The notes beneath the pieces were generated by a model. The model had not been told where the DNA came from and searched no databases. It saw only the letters and a list, made by a program, of their open reading frames with translations. Positions 23,537 through 35,462 of a stretch of 64,000 bases of DNA are shown piece after piece; the first letter of the stretch is position 1; each line of letters opens with the position of its first letter. A program made the translations under genes and the position numbers. The DNA comes from Phylloscopus collybita (Eukaryota > Chordata > Aves > Passeriformes > Phylloscopidae): positions 15,977,001 to 16,041,000 of the forward strand of contig JAJNNQ010000018.1 of NCBI GenBank assembly GCA_027886175.1, written 5' to 3'.

Positions 23537-23727
23537 CTCAGCACTTCCCGAAACTCTTTCAGTTGGTTATCGGGCACTTCCGTCCTTATAGCTTCCAACC
23601 ATTCTGGCATGATACACTCCCACACCGACTGGTTTATCACGTTGTATGGAATCAAGCAAAGGATTCGATTCAGCCCTTCTTTTAACTGGGTCACAGCACT
23701 GCACGATTTGTCCCAGTATCCACCAAC
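23537..23727 (-). CDS. UNC79: UNC79 coding exon 15
   Basis: 191 nt covering residues 586-649. It reads VGGYWDKSCSAVTQLKEGLN, then LIPYNVINQSVWECIMPEWL, and ends at KEFREVL with the split Ser AG|C. Acceptor ACAG|GTT, donor GAG|GTAGGG. The following intron 15 (22409-23536) carries a short solo LTR whose edge is 120 bp from this donor. Confidence 0.97.
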
Positions 23728-25458
23728 CTGTGGGTATTTCCAAGAATTATACTGATGAACAACATTTCTAGTCCCTGCAACATGCTCAGTATCATGAATT
23801 TGTTCAGTGTGTCGCAGCCAGGAAATTTTTGGAGGTGATCATTAATACCTTCAAGGCAGAATTTAGAGTTCAGCCATGGAGCTGCACTGTTTTTTCCTCT
23901 TTCATTTGACTGACAGTACACAAAAGCATTGTCCAAGACTTAAATTAAGTTTGCTCACTTCCAGGCCATGATTCAGTGTATTATTATTTACAGTTCTCAA
24001 AAAGGCACAGATTTATTTGGTCAAACTTGCATCATCAATTTTTTGCTCTGGGCAACTTGTTACAGCGCTGGGTCTTTATTTGAAAAACTAAAACCATCTG
24101 TACAAGGTGTTCTTTCATGGGTGTTTGCTTAGGATTTTTGAAGAAAGGTTCTAAGCGATGAAAGCAAAAAAATATGCTTCTAAGTACATAACTAATTGGC
24201 ATACAGAGATTAATTATTCTAACTGACCTCGGCTCACATCTGCTGTTCCTGACTAATGGCTCTAGAGATGCCTGCTGTTTTGGCAGCAATTACTGGTAAT
24301 CTCAGCCAGCAAACTATTTTTCCTTCATTTATCACAGCTAATTTCATGGCTATTTGTCTTCATGTTCTAGTGAAGCCTTGCAAATCTGGCAAGTTTTTGG
24401 TCTAGTCTTAAGTACTGCAGTAGGGGGTAACAAAACTCCAAAGGAAAAAAATCTGTAAGAGATTACAGCATGAGGTTCAGTTCCTCCTTTTCCCCTTAAC
24501 CTCAAAGCCATGGTCTGTTTTGAAACATCCATCCACCTCTCAAATTGCCTCAGCTGACCTCAATCCTCCCACAGCCAGGTGTACTTTATAGCAGTGGTTC
24601 AGAGTAAAACACACATCTGTGCTGGTCTGCATGTGTACAGCAAATCCCATAAATGATGTCATGAAACACCACGGATGTACAGTTCATTTCTGATGATGTA
24701 ACACATCACACAAAGTCTTTACGGCCCTTCCAAGACTAGCCACTTTCTTTTAGCAAACAAGTCCAACATGTCCTCTGGACATTTTACACAAGAGGCTCAG
24801 AAAAAGACTCAAAAAAAGCATGACTAAGTGGTGAGTTCTTCTTCATAACTAATGGACAGAAAGAATGACTCTTTCTAGAAGAGGCTGCACCAATGGTTGC
24901 ACTTAGGCACCCTGGATAACATTCCAGGTATATCTCTCTCTCTCCATCAGCAACAAGCAAACCATGTCAGACTGGGGTCTTGATTGAATCACTCAAATTA
25001 GGTCTCTGAAGTTAGCATCAGTATTCCCAGAGTTTCCTTCAGTTACAGCTGTGTGATTTCATAAACCTTAATTCACAGGTGCAGAGATAAAGTATAAAAA
25101 GAGCAAAGAAACATCACTAAAGGACAGGATTATATGAGGGAGTAGGCAAATGACACCTTTTAGCAAGGACAAGTTTGGATACTTTAGCATAATGAAAATG
25201 TGCAGCTATCAAAAATGTACAGTATCTTTCAATACATATAATATTCTTCCAATCCGCCTTCACATTACTGTAAATAATGCTTACTTTCTAAGACAGTAAA
25301 ACTGAAAATGCCATGAAGAGGAAAAATTCCCAAATTCCACTGCTCCCTCTACCACTGAGATTTCTTTGTCTTGTCAGAACTGGGAAAGAAAAGGTGATTT
25401 TACTTAAAACCTTAATCCCTGTAGCAAATAAGAGAGCCTTCAGACAAATTGTACTTAC

Positions 25459-25689
25459 CCTGGCAAACTCCATTGGCTTAGGAAGGAGGCACATAACCAT
25501 GACATCAAACCGGACATCACAAACAGTCTTCAACCACTTAGTAACAAACTGGGGCTTCAGCTTCTCAACCAGGCTACCAACTTCATCATCCATCATGTAA
25601 GCTGTAGAGTGAAACCATTGGAACACCATGCTAACCAGCCTTGCTAAACTTTCTGTGGGTGTATTCTCACTGGGAGTGCAAAGGCTCAC
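25459..25689 (-). CDS. UNC79: UNC79 coding exon 14
   Basis: 231 nt, phase 0 at both ends, covering residues 509-585. It reads VSLCTPSENTPTESLARLVS, later YMMDDEVGSLVEKLKPQFVT, and ends LPKPMEFAR. Acceptor CCAG|GTG, donor AGG|GTAAGT. Skipping would delete 77 residues in frame. Near-identical to mammalian UNC79. Intron 14 (23728-25458) shows unique AT-rich sequence only. Confidence 0.97.
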
Positions 25690-27620
25690 CTGGAAGAAAG
25701 AAACACAAACCAACTTCCATTTCTAGAATTAAAGGTGGGAAATTTTTTCCCTACTATACCTTGCATATTCTCAGAGTTATGAGGATGTGAGTCAAATGAG
25801 ATGATCAGTTTTAAGTAGAGGTTGGTACAGGACAATTGACAAAAAAATTCATAACCAGAAAATTACAATAAAAGGGGACAAAACCCAGGCACTGAATTTT
25901 TTTTGTTTACTTTCAACAGTGAAAAAAATCAGTATAAGTGCTTTGACAAACTTTTTGATTTGAAATTTAAAATCACTTTTAACAATTTAAAAATAAATAA
26001 ATTTTTAAAATTAATAATTTTAATTCTAAATACTTTTAATACCTTGTAAAATATATAATATACACACACACATGTACCAGATAAAAAGACAAGTCAAATC
26101 AAGAACTTCAAAAATTCTGAAAGAAAATGCCTACCTAATGTAATAAGTGATCTTTACTTTGCAAAAAGGTTCCACTCTTGAATTTTTGTCCTCACTTGGG
26201 GTATGAATATGAGTTTTAAGTCCTCAGAAATTCCCACATAATGATTAACATTCTCCCCTTCTCCAAACTCTCTAAAATGATACCTGGATTGTAAAGCTGT
26301 CATGAATCTGAGACCAAGTTTCTACCCCAGTTCACAGACCAGCACACTGCTAAGCTCTTAATTACATGATGTTCGAGCTCTTGGTATCCTCTGGGGACAG
26401 GAGACAAAGTTTCAAGTCAGGTTGCTGCACTGAATGCAAAGAATGGATGACAGGAGAATTTTGAAGCTCCTTTAACCACCTATCAGCTATTCATTGTCAT
26501 TTCCTAGTGAAAGCTGCACTCTCAGCACTTGGCAACCTGACACTGGTGACCACTGTCCTGCAGCAAGTGAACAATGGAGAAGTGTTCGTGTCATACATGG
26601 AGAAAAAAGTGACAGCTCTCCTTCCCAGGGAAACCAGAACCCATTTAACAAATGTTTTTCCTCCATGATTTTTCTTGAGATGTGGCAGCTATCAACCCTC
26701 TTGCCAATTCAAAGTATAGTCTTCTACTTCATTGCAGGTTGAAGTTAAGCTGTTTCCTTCCTCGTGCTTGGCTCATCTGAGCATTAACTCAGAGGCAGTA
26801 TCAGCTGGCAGCCTTTTTTAGTAGGAACTCTTGACCCCTATCCAGTTTCTGCGTGAAAGACAGTCCTTTTATGAAGGAAAACAGCAACGCAAGATTTCTC
26901 ACAACCTGTGTGGTCCTCTCTGCCAATAGCCACTACAGAGAGATCAAGAGATTTTAGCAGTATAGAATGGAGTCAGTGATTTCCTCCTCCCTGCTGCAGA
27001 AAGGTACACTTTGGATGTCAGCAATGAGGCATGCACAGTGAAATGTAACCTGTGCTGTTCGTACTTCAATTCTACTTCTGGAAATACAGACCTTCAGTCT
27101 TTATAAAACATTACTTGATACAGAATAGATGCACATGGCACAATAAAAAAAAAAAATCAAAAATAATAGATGTCTTTAATTCTAAAACAACATCAAACAA
27201 CAAAAGCCACAAGATGTCAGCAGAATATAAAGTTTATTCATGTAGTCCCTTGAAACAGTAGAGCAGCATTTTTGGCAGTATGGAAATTCCACACCTACCA
27301 CCCTGCCATCCAGAGAGATTCTGTCTCTGTTTAGATAATGGATGAGGGGTCCTGCTATTTGCCCACCTGTCACTGGGTGACTGAAGAGGGAGCCTGAGAG
27401 GAAAGGTGATCAGAAGAAGCCTGAGCAAGAGAACACTCCTTAAGGAGAACTGCAAAATGCAGATCCTGAGGATCTATCAGGCTACAGCCTGGCCTGCTCA
27501 TGAACTAGCCAGCAGCAGTCCTGCTGTTTTGGAATAATCTCTGGTAGCTACTCTGGGGGTAGAACCAGCAGGGCTTCATCCTGTCAACCCACACCAGGTG
27601 AATGGAGTACACTGACTGAC

Positions 27621-28261
27621 TCTCCTGGTTTAGGGAAAATTTGGGAGGAAACTTCCAAAGGAGTTCCTCTGGAAAGCAGATTCAAGTGGTCCCTCCCCCA
27701 TCTGGTTTGGGAAAAGACTTCCTTGGAGAAAAGTGGAAGAAATCTGTTTATTTAACAAGAAAAATATACACAAGCATAAAAAAATGAATAATATTACACA
27801 ATAAAACCTCTAGCTGGTCTGAAGAGATGGCAAATTCAGAAAGTCCTTGTCATGGGGAGTAGCTCAGCTCACTCTAATCAGCCCCTCCTGTGCTGGAAAA
27901 TGCTGTCCTGGGCACCAGTGGGCCACAGGTGTGAGCTTCCACTGTTTCTCTGAGTTTTCAGTCCAGAGCAGGGCCAATCAGTTCCAAGAAAAAGAAAAGC
28001 CACAGTCCAGGGAACTTCTCTGCCTCAGCTAGCTAAAAACTACCTAAAAGCAGAGGAGAGCTCTGTCCTGCTGTTGTGCTGCGGACAGCACAGTCTGTGA
28101 GGGAGAATGCAAGGGAGCGAGTGCAGTGTCTGCAAACAAACTGCAGCTGCTTCTTTCCTCCCTTTGCTCTCAGAACCAGTCTGAAAGGTGCAGAACTTAA
28201 TATCCAGCATAAACAGGACAGACCACTGGGGATACAAGCATCATAAAGTCACCCCAGAACA
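27621..28261 (-). mobile_element. Solo LTR, family A, copy 2 (sense to UNC79)
   Basis: On the minus strand it begins TGTTCTGGGGTGAC and ends in CCAGGAGA. It shares long blocks with the element at 14663-15302, for example AACTGATTGGCCCTGCTCTG and the CTAGCTGAG region. AATAAA (complement at 27747-27752) sits near the 3' end, as in an LTR. Length is about 641 bp, nearly equal to copy 1. The terminal CCAGGAGA departs from the CCAGGACA of copy 1, so this end may be mutated. No target-site duplication was recognised. Confidence 0.7.
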
Positions 28262-28732
28262 CCAAGACAACTTGATCAAGGTGACTGCAGGAAGGAACAG
28301 CATCCCACTAAGAACCCTCCAGCCTATTCAGGGGTAAGAGAGAAAGCTCTGCTTCCAGAAAGTGATATTGAAAGCTGGAAGATGAAAAACAGATCTTTAG
28401 GGGACTGCCTTTTGAAGTTAAAATAATGGAACTCAACAGGGGGCACTTGTGAACAGAAGCTGATGGAAATACAAAGTCAATTAAAAAACTGAGAGTGAAT
28501 AATTCTGTTATACACTTTGTAGCAGACTCGGAAGCAGTCAGCAGCTCCACCCAAACTAGTTATGAAATCTCCAAGTCTGACAGCTTCACAGGACAAAGTT
28601 TTGCTTGCAAATCAGAATAAGTCTCCAACAAAAGCCAAGAAGTGAGGAAAAAAAAATAAAAACAGGTAAAATAGACTTCAGAAAGTAAAGGAGAGGCAAC
28701 CAAGAACAGAGAAGAAAGCAAGAATTTCTTAC

Positions 28733-28904
28733 CAAGAACCATATTCCAAACTGGCTCAGGAGGCGTTGGTCATGCTTGTCATCATCTTTATTATCAAAGT
28801 CCGTGTTGTCCAGGGAGTGATGGGAAGAGGAGAGGCCCATCTGTCTCCTTCGGTTGAGTTCATGCTCCCTCTGCTCTGCATGAAACTCTGCTTCTTTCAG
28901 CAAG
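28733..28904 (-). CDS. UNC79: UNC79 coding exon 13
   Basis: 172 nt covering residues 451-508. It contains the charged helix LLKEAEFHAEQREHELNRRR, then the acidic linker DNTDFDNKDDDKHDQRLL, and ends FGIWFL. Acceptor ATAG|CTT, donor TTG|GTAAG. The RRR and DDDK stretches suggest a solvent-exposed or disordered loop between helical repeats. Intron 13 (25690-28732) holds a solo LTR at 27621-28261 and an unplaced stretch at 27080-27600. Confidence 0.96.
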
Positions 28905-29010
28905 CTATAAAACAAGCTTGTGGTCAGTGGGTGCACCTTTCCTGCAGTGGACACAGCTATCTAATCAAGAGTAACTAGATTTTAACCCATATTAGAAAGC
29001 ACGCAGGTTG

Positions 29011-29646
29011 TGTTTGACAAGAGAGATGATCTGAAGACTAAGATACTCTTTGGAACACGTGCTTTATTGGTCGTGGGGAGGCAGCTTAACTGGGGAAGAG
29101 TCCAGGGATCCAGTGCAAAGAGTCTAAGAGGGCAAGAGGCAAGAGGGTTTAAAAGAAGGCGTGCAAAGAGAGGGCACAAAGAGAGAGGCCGAGCTCCTTG
29201 TTGCATTCCATTTTAATCCTTTCATCGTGAATATTCTAATGAGCATTAACCAATCACCTCTAGATACAAAACCTACAGAATCTACATATAGCCTATGGGA
29301 ACTACAACATTACAATACTACTCTACATACCAAAACCTGTGAAACCCACCTTATCCCTGATACCTGAGAAGGTCCAACCTTTTATTTATCCTTTTGTCTT
29401 GGCAAGGGTGTCACTGACTCACCCAGCCAAGTCTTTTCAGCTGTCTAATCACCTTCTTCCTGTCCATGCTTACAGTTCAAATCTTGCTTTTAATTCTATT
29501 CCTCTTGTGGGTTTCATACTTTTAGAGTCTTTTACTAATAAATCATCTCTGCAGGGCCTAGCTACTTCATCCTCTCCAACAAACCCATATGATGTCATCA
29601 CTTTCCTGAAACTAGGAAAATGCTAGGACGCCATGCTAGGACAACA
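29011..29646 (-). mobile_element. Solo LTR of an endogenous retrovirus, filling intron 12
   Basis: On the minus strand this roughly 636-bp stretch runs from TGTTGTCC to GTCAAACA. It carries a TATA-like TTTTAAA upstream of a retroviral-style AATAAA (complement at 29063-29068) followed by GCACGTG, which is the order of an LTR's U3-R-U5. No internal viral genes flank it, so it is a solo LTR. The ends are estimated from TGTT/AACA termini; no matching target-site duplication was seen. It is in the same orientation as UNC79 and leaves only 106 bp and 185 bp of intron 12 on either side. Confidence 0.65.
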
Positions 29647-29831
29647 CTCACACCTGAGCCATCCTCTGCTAAAGCAGCAGAAGTTCGATGTCTGCTCTCA
29701 AATTATCCCGGCGAAACCAAAATCCCCCTGGCAGAAGATCTTTGTGCAACATGCAGGCAACATTTGCACGAAAGCCCGACCCTGCTTCACAGGTGGCCAT
29801 CTCAGGGGCTGCGCCGCGTGGCAGGCGTTAC

Positions 29832-30061
29832 CTGATGACAGCCTCCACGGTGCAGACCAGCTCCTCGGCCCCGCACTCGCGGGTGTTGATGGGGGGCGGC
29901 GAGGTCTGGTACAGGTGAGTCTCGGCGGCCGCGCCCACCTCGCTGCTGTGGTGGTTGGAGTGGCACCTCTTGCAGTAGCGCACCGGCCTGTTGCCGTGGC
30001 GGCCGCAGCAGCCCGCCGAGAAGCAGGTGACAACAGCTCTCCTGACGTGGGAGCTGCAGTT
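29832..30061 (-). CDS. UNC79: UNC79 coding exon 12 (GC-rich, Cys/His-rich)
   Basis: 230 nt covering residues 375-451. It starts NCSSHVRRAVVTCFSAGCC and continues GRHGNRPVRYCKRCHSNHH, then YQTSPPPINTRECGAEELVC. The Cys and His spacing (CFSAGCC, CKRCHSNHH) together with the CEEC of exon 9 suggests a zinc-binding module, which is inference. The exon is strikingly GC- and CpG-rich against its AT-rich introns, unlike most other exons of this gene. Acceptor CCAG|AAC, donor CAG|GTAACG. Intron 12 is mostly an LTR. Confidence 0.96.
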
Positions 30062-31118
30062 CTGGAAAACAAAAAAGGGCTTATCGGGCCACGGCTCTCA
30101 GGAAATGGAACCGGAACAGGGATGAGAGTCAGCGCTAGGGAGCTGGCTAGAGTGCCGGCAAGTCCCAAAATCACTGTGTAAGCACAACTGCGGGCAACCT
30201 CCTGATGCCAACCATCACTGGCCTTCCAGAAAGATAAGCTCAGGACTAAACGCTGAGCCTGGACTTAAATGTCACAGTTGCTCCTCTTCTGAAACACCAA
30301 ACTGACATTTAAGTCATCAGCCTAGACCTCCTGACTTGGAGCAATCTCTGAATTTTACAGTAGTTCTCTTAACACCTGCTTATGCTTCAGATGGTCTTTT
30401 TAAGTTACAGGCAGCAACAGGCAGATCCTTAGGAGTGCAAAGAAATGGTGCCACCAAGCCACAGTTTATGCTATGTAAGGATCTGCCTTATCATAGGAAA
30501 GATACAAGCCTTTGAAATAAGCACCTGAAATTTCTGCCACCTAGCAATCCAGCCCAACAGGAAAGCTTTCTTTACCACATGAGAACTCGAGTATGTTATA
30601 CACAGTATTACTTGCTATTAAAGTCTTATTAAAACACATTAGCTGGCATGTACTGCAAGCAGATTCTTTTTGTCAGCAATCTTTTTCTAGCCAAGCACTG
30701 AAGATTTTCAGTCCATGTATTTTTAAAAATACACATTTTACAGTATGATTTTTGCCCAATTTAGGATTAATCCAAGACTTCAAGGAGATGAGAAGATATA
30801 TAAACACTTAGATTTAAAATTCATCTCTTGGTCTATCCTCTTGATAAGCAGTTATAGAATACAAACAGAGCTCAACTGCATAATTGGATTGCTTTACTAA
30901 TTGCCACTTAAACTAAAACCTACAACTCAAATCAACACTGTCAATTTTAACAAAAAGAAACCTGCTGCTGCTGAATCATTTCCATCCACCAATAAATGCA
31001 TTCATGGATAAACTGTGAAATTTTGGAATGGTACAAAGAAGAACGCACTGCACAGTAATGGAATGACATTACACACAACATCAAATCATGCCCCATCACA
31101 CAAACGGCTGAATCTTAC

Positions 31119-31147
31119 CTTCTTCTGACATATAGCAGAAATTTCAG
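31119..31147 (-). CDS. UNC79: UNC79 coding exon 11 (29-nt microexon)
   Basis: At 29 nt this is the smallest internal exon. It encodes AEISAICQKK (residues 365-374). Acceptor ACAG|CTG, donor AAG|GTAAGA. It enters in phase 1 and leaves in phase 0. The vertebrate protein requires these residues between LLPQ and NCSSH, so the microexon is supported by homology rather than by splice sites alone. Intron 11 (30062-31118) has nothing recognised. Confidence 0.93.
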
Positions 31148-32373
31148 CTGTAAGGGGAAGGCATACAAAACATGAACACAAAGTGATGGTCTTTCTGGTT
31201 TACTATGGCAGCCAAGGGAAAAGGGACAACCTGCAAGGAAGTCTCTGGGCTGAACTTGTGTTTCCAGATAAGCCTGCATAAGTTAGGACACTGTACACGT
31301 AGGCCTATGGCTATTTCTACTTTGAAATGCAGTAACAGCCTTGGTGCATTAAGTGTGGTGTGCTCTGCAACCCATCCACCTTCTGCTTATGCTTCTGCCT
31401 CACAGACAGACTTGTAAAAGCACACCTTGTACACACGACTGTGGCACGCTGTAGGAGACATTGCTCATGTGGGTCTACACTGCTTGTGAAAGCTCTTGGC
31501 ATAAAAGAGTAGTGAATATGGATAAACAATGTAGAAGCAGCCACTGTGACTGTGGCCCATAATTTCAGAGTGAAATGTTTCCTGATTCAACCTGTAAGCA
31601 GTAGCTATTTGATCTGTAGCCCTGGCAACATATGATTCAGTAAGTTTCAGTGGCTGATTAAAAAGAAGTGCTTCCCTTAAGTAAATAAAACATCCCTAAT
31701 CTGGATAACATTTCAACTAAAAGCAGACAGCAAAACAATCTCAACCGCTTAAGAATTTTCAGTTTGCAAAGCAAAGAGAGAGGCGGTGTCTCCATTCTAT
31801 TCCTGGAAGGGTTATTTTAGATAACTGATATGCTGATTAGTCTGTCAACACACTTTGTCTGCATTCCTAGTAGACAACAAAATATCAGGTTTTCTCACTG
31901 GCCAAAGGACAACGATTGGACCAATGACTGGATCATCAAAAAATATTTTATGTCCTTTTCTGATATCCTTTGCAGTCTCATGTTATAGATTTTCAGCAGC
32001 TTTTGGAGCTTTCAAGTCAGAGCCAGGTTACTGGAAGAACTAGCCCCATTGTTTGGACAGCGCCGTGAGACACAAATACTTTTTAAAAACTTGGCTCCAA
32101 TTGTGAATGCTTCAAGATTTTGAAAGTCCGTTCAATTGTCTCTGTTTCCTCAGATATAAAGAGTTGCATAGTACTTCAGATAGAGGATTAGTGATTTCTT
32201 CATAGCACTTTAGGGACATTAAGCAGCATTAATTACAAACTACTTCAAAATCAAAAAAAAACCCAACACTTTTGAACAGAATGCAGCAGTTCAAATAATG
32301 CAGTATGGACAAACATCAGCATAGCTTTGTACAATTATGATTAGTTTGTACCTACCCTTAAAATACCTCTTAC

Positions 32374-32414
32374 CTTGTGGCAGAAGAACATCAATCAACC
32401 ATTCACTGTGATCC
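32374..32414 (-). CDS. UNC79: UNC79 coding exon 10 (41 nt)
   Basis: A very short exon encoding DHSEWLIDVLLPQ (residues about 351-364). Acceptor ACAG|GGATC, donor CAAG|GTAAGA. It is phase 2 in and phase 1 out, so its inclusion is essential for the reading frame. Intron 10 (31148-32373) is unique AT-rich sequence. Confidence 0.94.
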
Positions 32415-33583
32415 CTGTAAAAATGTATATATAATTAGCTTTCTTTATATAAATATGTATACACTGATTTATTTTTGCACAGAGGAAATTTAGATAAATC
32501 AATGTGGTAGGAATGTCATTATTCTGAAGCTGCTTTTTTCAAATGTAGTTTTACAAATTGCAGACTGGTTTGTCTTACATCTCTTTGTTGTGCTGTCTTA
32601 CCACAAATTGCCACTTTGATGATGTTGATCACCATGTTCAAGGCTTTCAAAAATTACTTTTGAGACCTACCTTTATCAAATTAAAAGAGAGTATGCTCTG
32701 AAAGTCTGACAGCTAAGAAATCATAGTCCAGAATAACAGATGAAGTAGAAAAGAAACAAAAGTACCAGTACAGCTTTCTGTGAGTGTCCTTAGAAGCTCT
32801 GCTTCTACCAAATTCAATTACTTTTTCCTGCAGTATTAACTCCATGATGACTTAAAAACCTAACGTGAGATGTAATTGCTTTTCCCACAGAGCCAGTATG
32901 TTTTAAAATTATCTGAAACTGAGGAGAAAAACACTCCTTTAGGTTCTGAACTACCTGTAACCTTGTCCATTAGAAGTAAGGAATGGCTAGAGTAATGACT
33001 GACTCTAAGTATTAGCAGATTTTGTATACTAATGCAAACCAAAGTAGCAATTTAAAGGTAAAAAAGACAACCAAAAATGCAAACAAAGTGAAATTATTTT
33101 ATCTCAGGGCATATTCCTTCCAAGTACTGGTCAATCCTGGATCAATTCCTTTGATCTCTGATGCTTCATGGTATATTTTAGAGACTAATCTGAAATACAT
33201 TTTACAAAACATTAGTGAAAGCTCTGTAAAAGAACGTCGGTGTAACGTTCTGTTTTAAATGATAACTAACAGATGAGGACAAAAAGCGTTTCATAAGCTG
33301 GTTCATTAATGAGGTTTCCTTATCATAGTCAATGCATCCCACAGTATCTATTCCTCCAGAGAGTTCAAATTAAAAGCTCTGTTTAAGGTAGGTGCAAATG
33401 CTGATCATGTGGGGTAAATATCTGTAATCCTTATTCATACTGAGTGGCAGTGTGCTCCATATATTTCAAGAGGTTTACCTATATTAATTATATGCTAATC
33501 ATACTGCAAAAAAGCAAAACTCCAAAGTTCTGAACTCTGGAGTCTGACAATATTAATCATTTTCTAGCTCGTGGTTTACCTAC

Positions 33584-33672
33584 CCTGCAATTCTTTGGCT
33601 GCATTCTTCACAAAGATAGAGGGGAGGTGGCTTATCACCCAAAGCCACAGACAGGGATGGGTCAATGCACAT
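33584..33672 (-). CDS. UNC79: UNC79 coding exon 9
   Basis: 89 nt covering residues 322-350. It reads MCIDPSLSVALGDKPPP, then LYLCEECSQRIA. The CEEC (CxxC) motif is the first half of a likely metal-binding module. Acceptor CAG|ATG, donor AGG|GTAGGT; the split Gly codon GG|G continues in exon 10. Intron 9 (32415-33583) contains nothing recognised. Confidence 0.95.
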
Positions 33673-35462
33673 CTGAAACATGGAGAAGGAAAAGGATTAA
33701 CATCTCTCTTCATTGAAGCTTGCTGAAAAAGTTCAACATGTTAATGCTAGGACATAAAATATAACACAGCTTTGATATGTGTTAAGAGCATTTAGTATTC
33801 TGAAAGAAAATACTCAGCATGTGACATACAAGATCTCAAACTGTTCCTAACAAAGATAGGGACATGAGAGCCTGTAAAAAAATAGGACATTTCAGTGCCA
33901 ATATTGTCACTTTCTGTAAGATAAGTACGTTTTGTTATATTCTCACATCACATATTCACTATACACTGCTACTTTTTTTTCCCCCCCGAAGAGACAGAGG
34001 ATCCATTGTTTAAGACAAGGTAATGGAAAGGTCTAGATTTTTCTCTCAAAAAAAAATGCCTCTTCCAGCAAAATCTAATTTCAGTCATCACAGTTTTTAA
34101 GTATAGAGCTCAACTGCAGTGACAGAACAAAGACTCACAGTTCCCTTGGCAACATACGTCCAGACTTTGTCTTGCATTAGCTTTTATCCTTTCACATAAG
34201 TCAATTACAGAAAACAGTTACAGTTAACAGGCAGTTCCATACACATTTGTTCAAATGTTTTGTAGTACTAAGGAAACACTCAACAGTGTTTAGTGTTAAC
34301 CATTCTGATCAAAATGTTTCTTACTCCATTTGAGTCCAAGACTTTATATATAAAGACAAATACCTCTTTGAATGTTTCTCATCTTTGTTAACCAAATCAT
34401 CTATTCAGGACAAAGTAGGCTGCATTTTTCTGAGTGATGACTGATCAAATCTGGTTCTGTCAAAATTAGGCTAAGAGATCACTCAAAAATATTCTGGTAT
34501 TTAATCTGAAAAGCTTGAAATGGTACTTTTTAAATATGTTGCTATATTTTGTTATTAGGCTGAATCTAGTGACCACTGCAACATGAAGGAACACCTTCCA
34601 GCACTTTTCCTGTGAAAGAGAGATCATTGAAAATGATTGGAGTGGGCAAGAAGGTGGTCCCTTGCAGGACTTTTGAGATAAGTGTCATCATTATGTCCTA
34701 TCACAGACTGTGGAAAATGCTCACTGAAAAACTGTTTGACTAAAGAAATTATATTAGTATACAAATTGATGCCAGGAAAATTGGTTGTGCCTACATATTT
34801 AACTAGATACAAATTAATTAATCACTACACCTAACTGTAGTATGCTCTGGACTTAGGTTGCTGTTCTAGCCTCTTGTATCAAATTGGTCCGTGAGCCTGG
34901 TCAAACCTTTTTCATTGTTTCTATGCATGTAAACAGTAAAGATACAATTTACCTCCCTCAAAGAGGGCTGCAGAAAAGGTAAGTACAGCTTTATTGCTAC
35001 TTGCTTTAGGACACATCCAAGCAAAGGATCATAACCAGAGTAGGTGCATTGTAAGAGCTCAATCAAGATAACAAGGTGAACATGTACCTATGTGACTGAA
35101 ATAATGTTTCCTGTAAACATACAATAACATTTGTGCACATACTTATACACATATATGTGTTCAGGGAAACATTAACATGGATTAGCCAGGAGGCAGTTTA
35201 GGATTTTATAAAGTGCTCTACAACCATCACCACATTTAATTTCAAGATTTCCCGCAGTAGTTGCAGGAAAAACCTCATCTTGCTTTAGGCAGTCAAAGAA
35301 CACATTCACAAAGGTGTGGCCCCCTTGGTCTCAACAGGCTTTGCTGCTCCCATAGCACCTGCTTTTGGTCACCTGCACACCACCACAGCACATGGCTGGG
35401 GTGAAAGTACAACCTCCCCCGCCCCAGAGAGCTGGCTCTGGCCCCTACAGTAGCAGCAGTAC

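Noticed and set aside
27138..27160. AATAAA plus A run suggesting a processed pseudogene tail on the plus strand in intron 13
   Set aside because: The upstream kilobase has no recognisable coding or transcript similarity.
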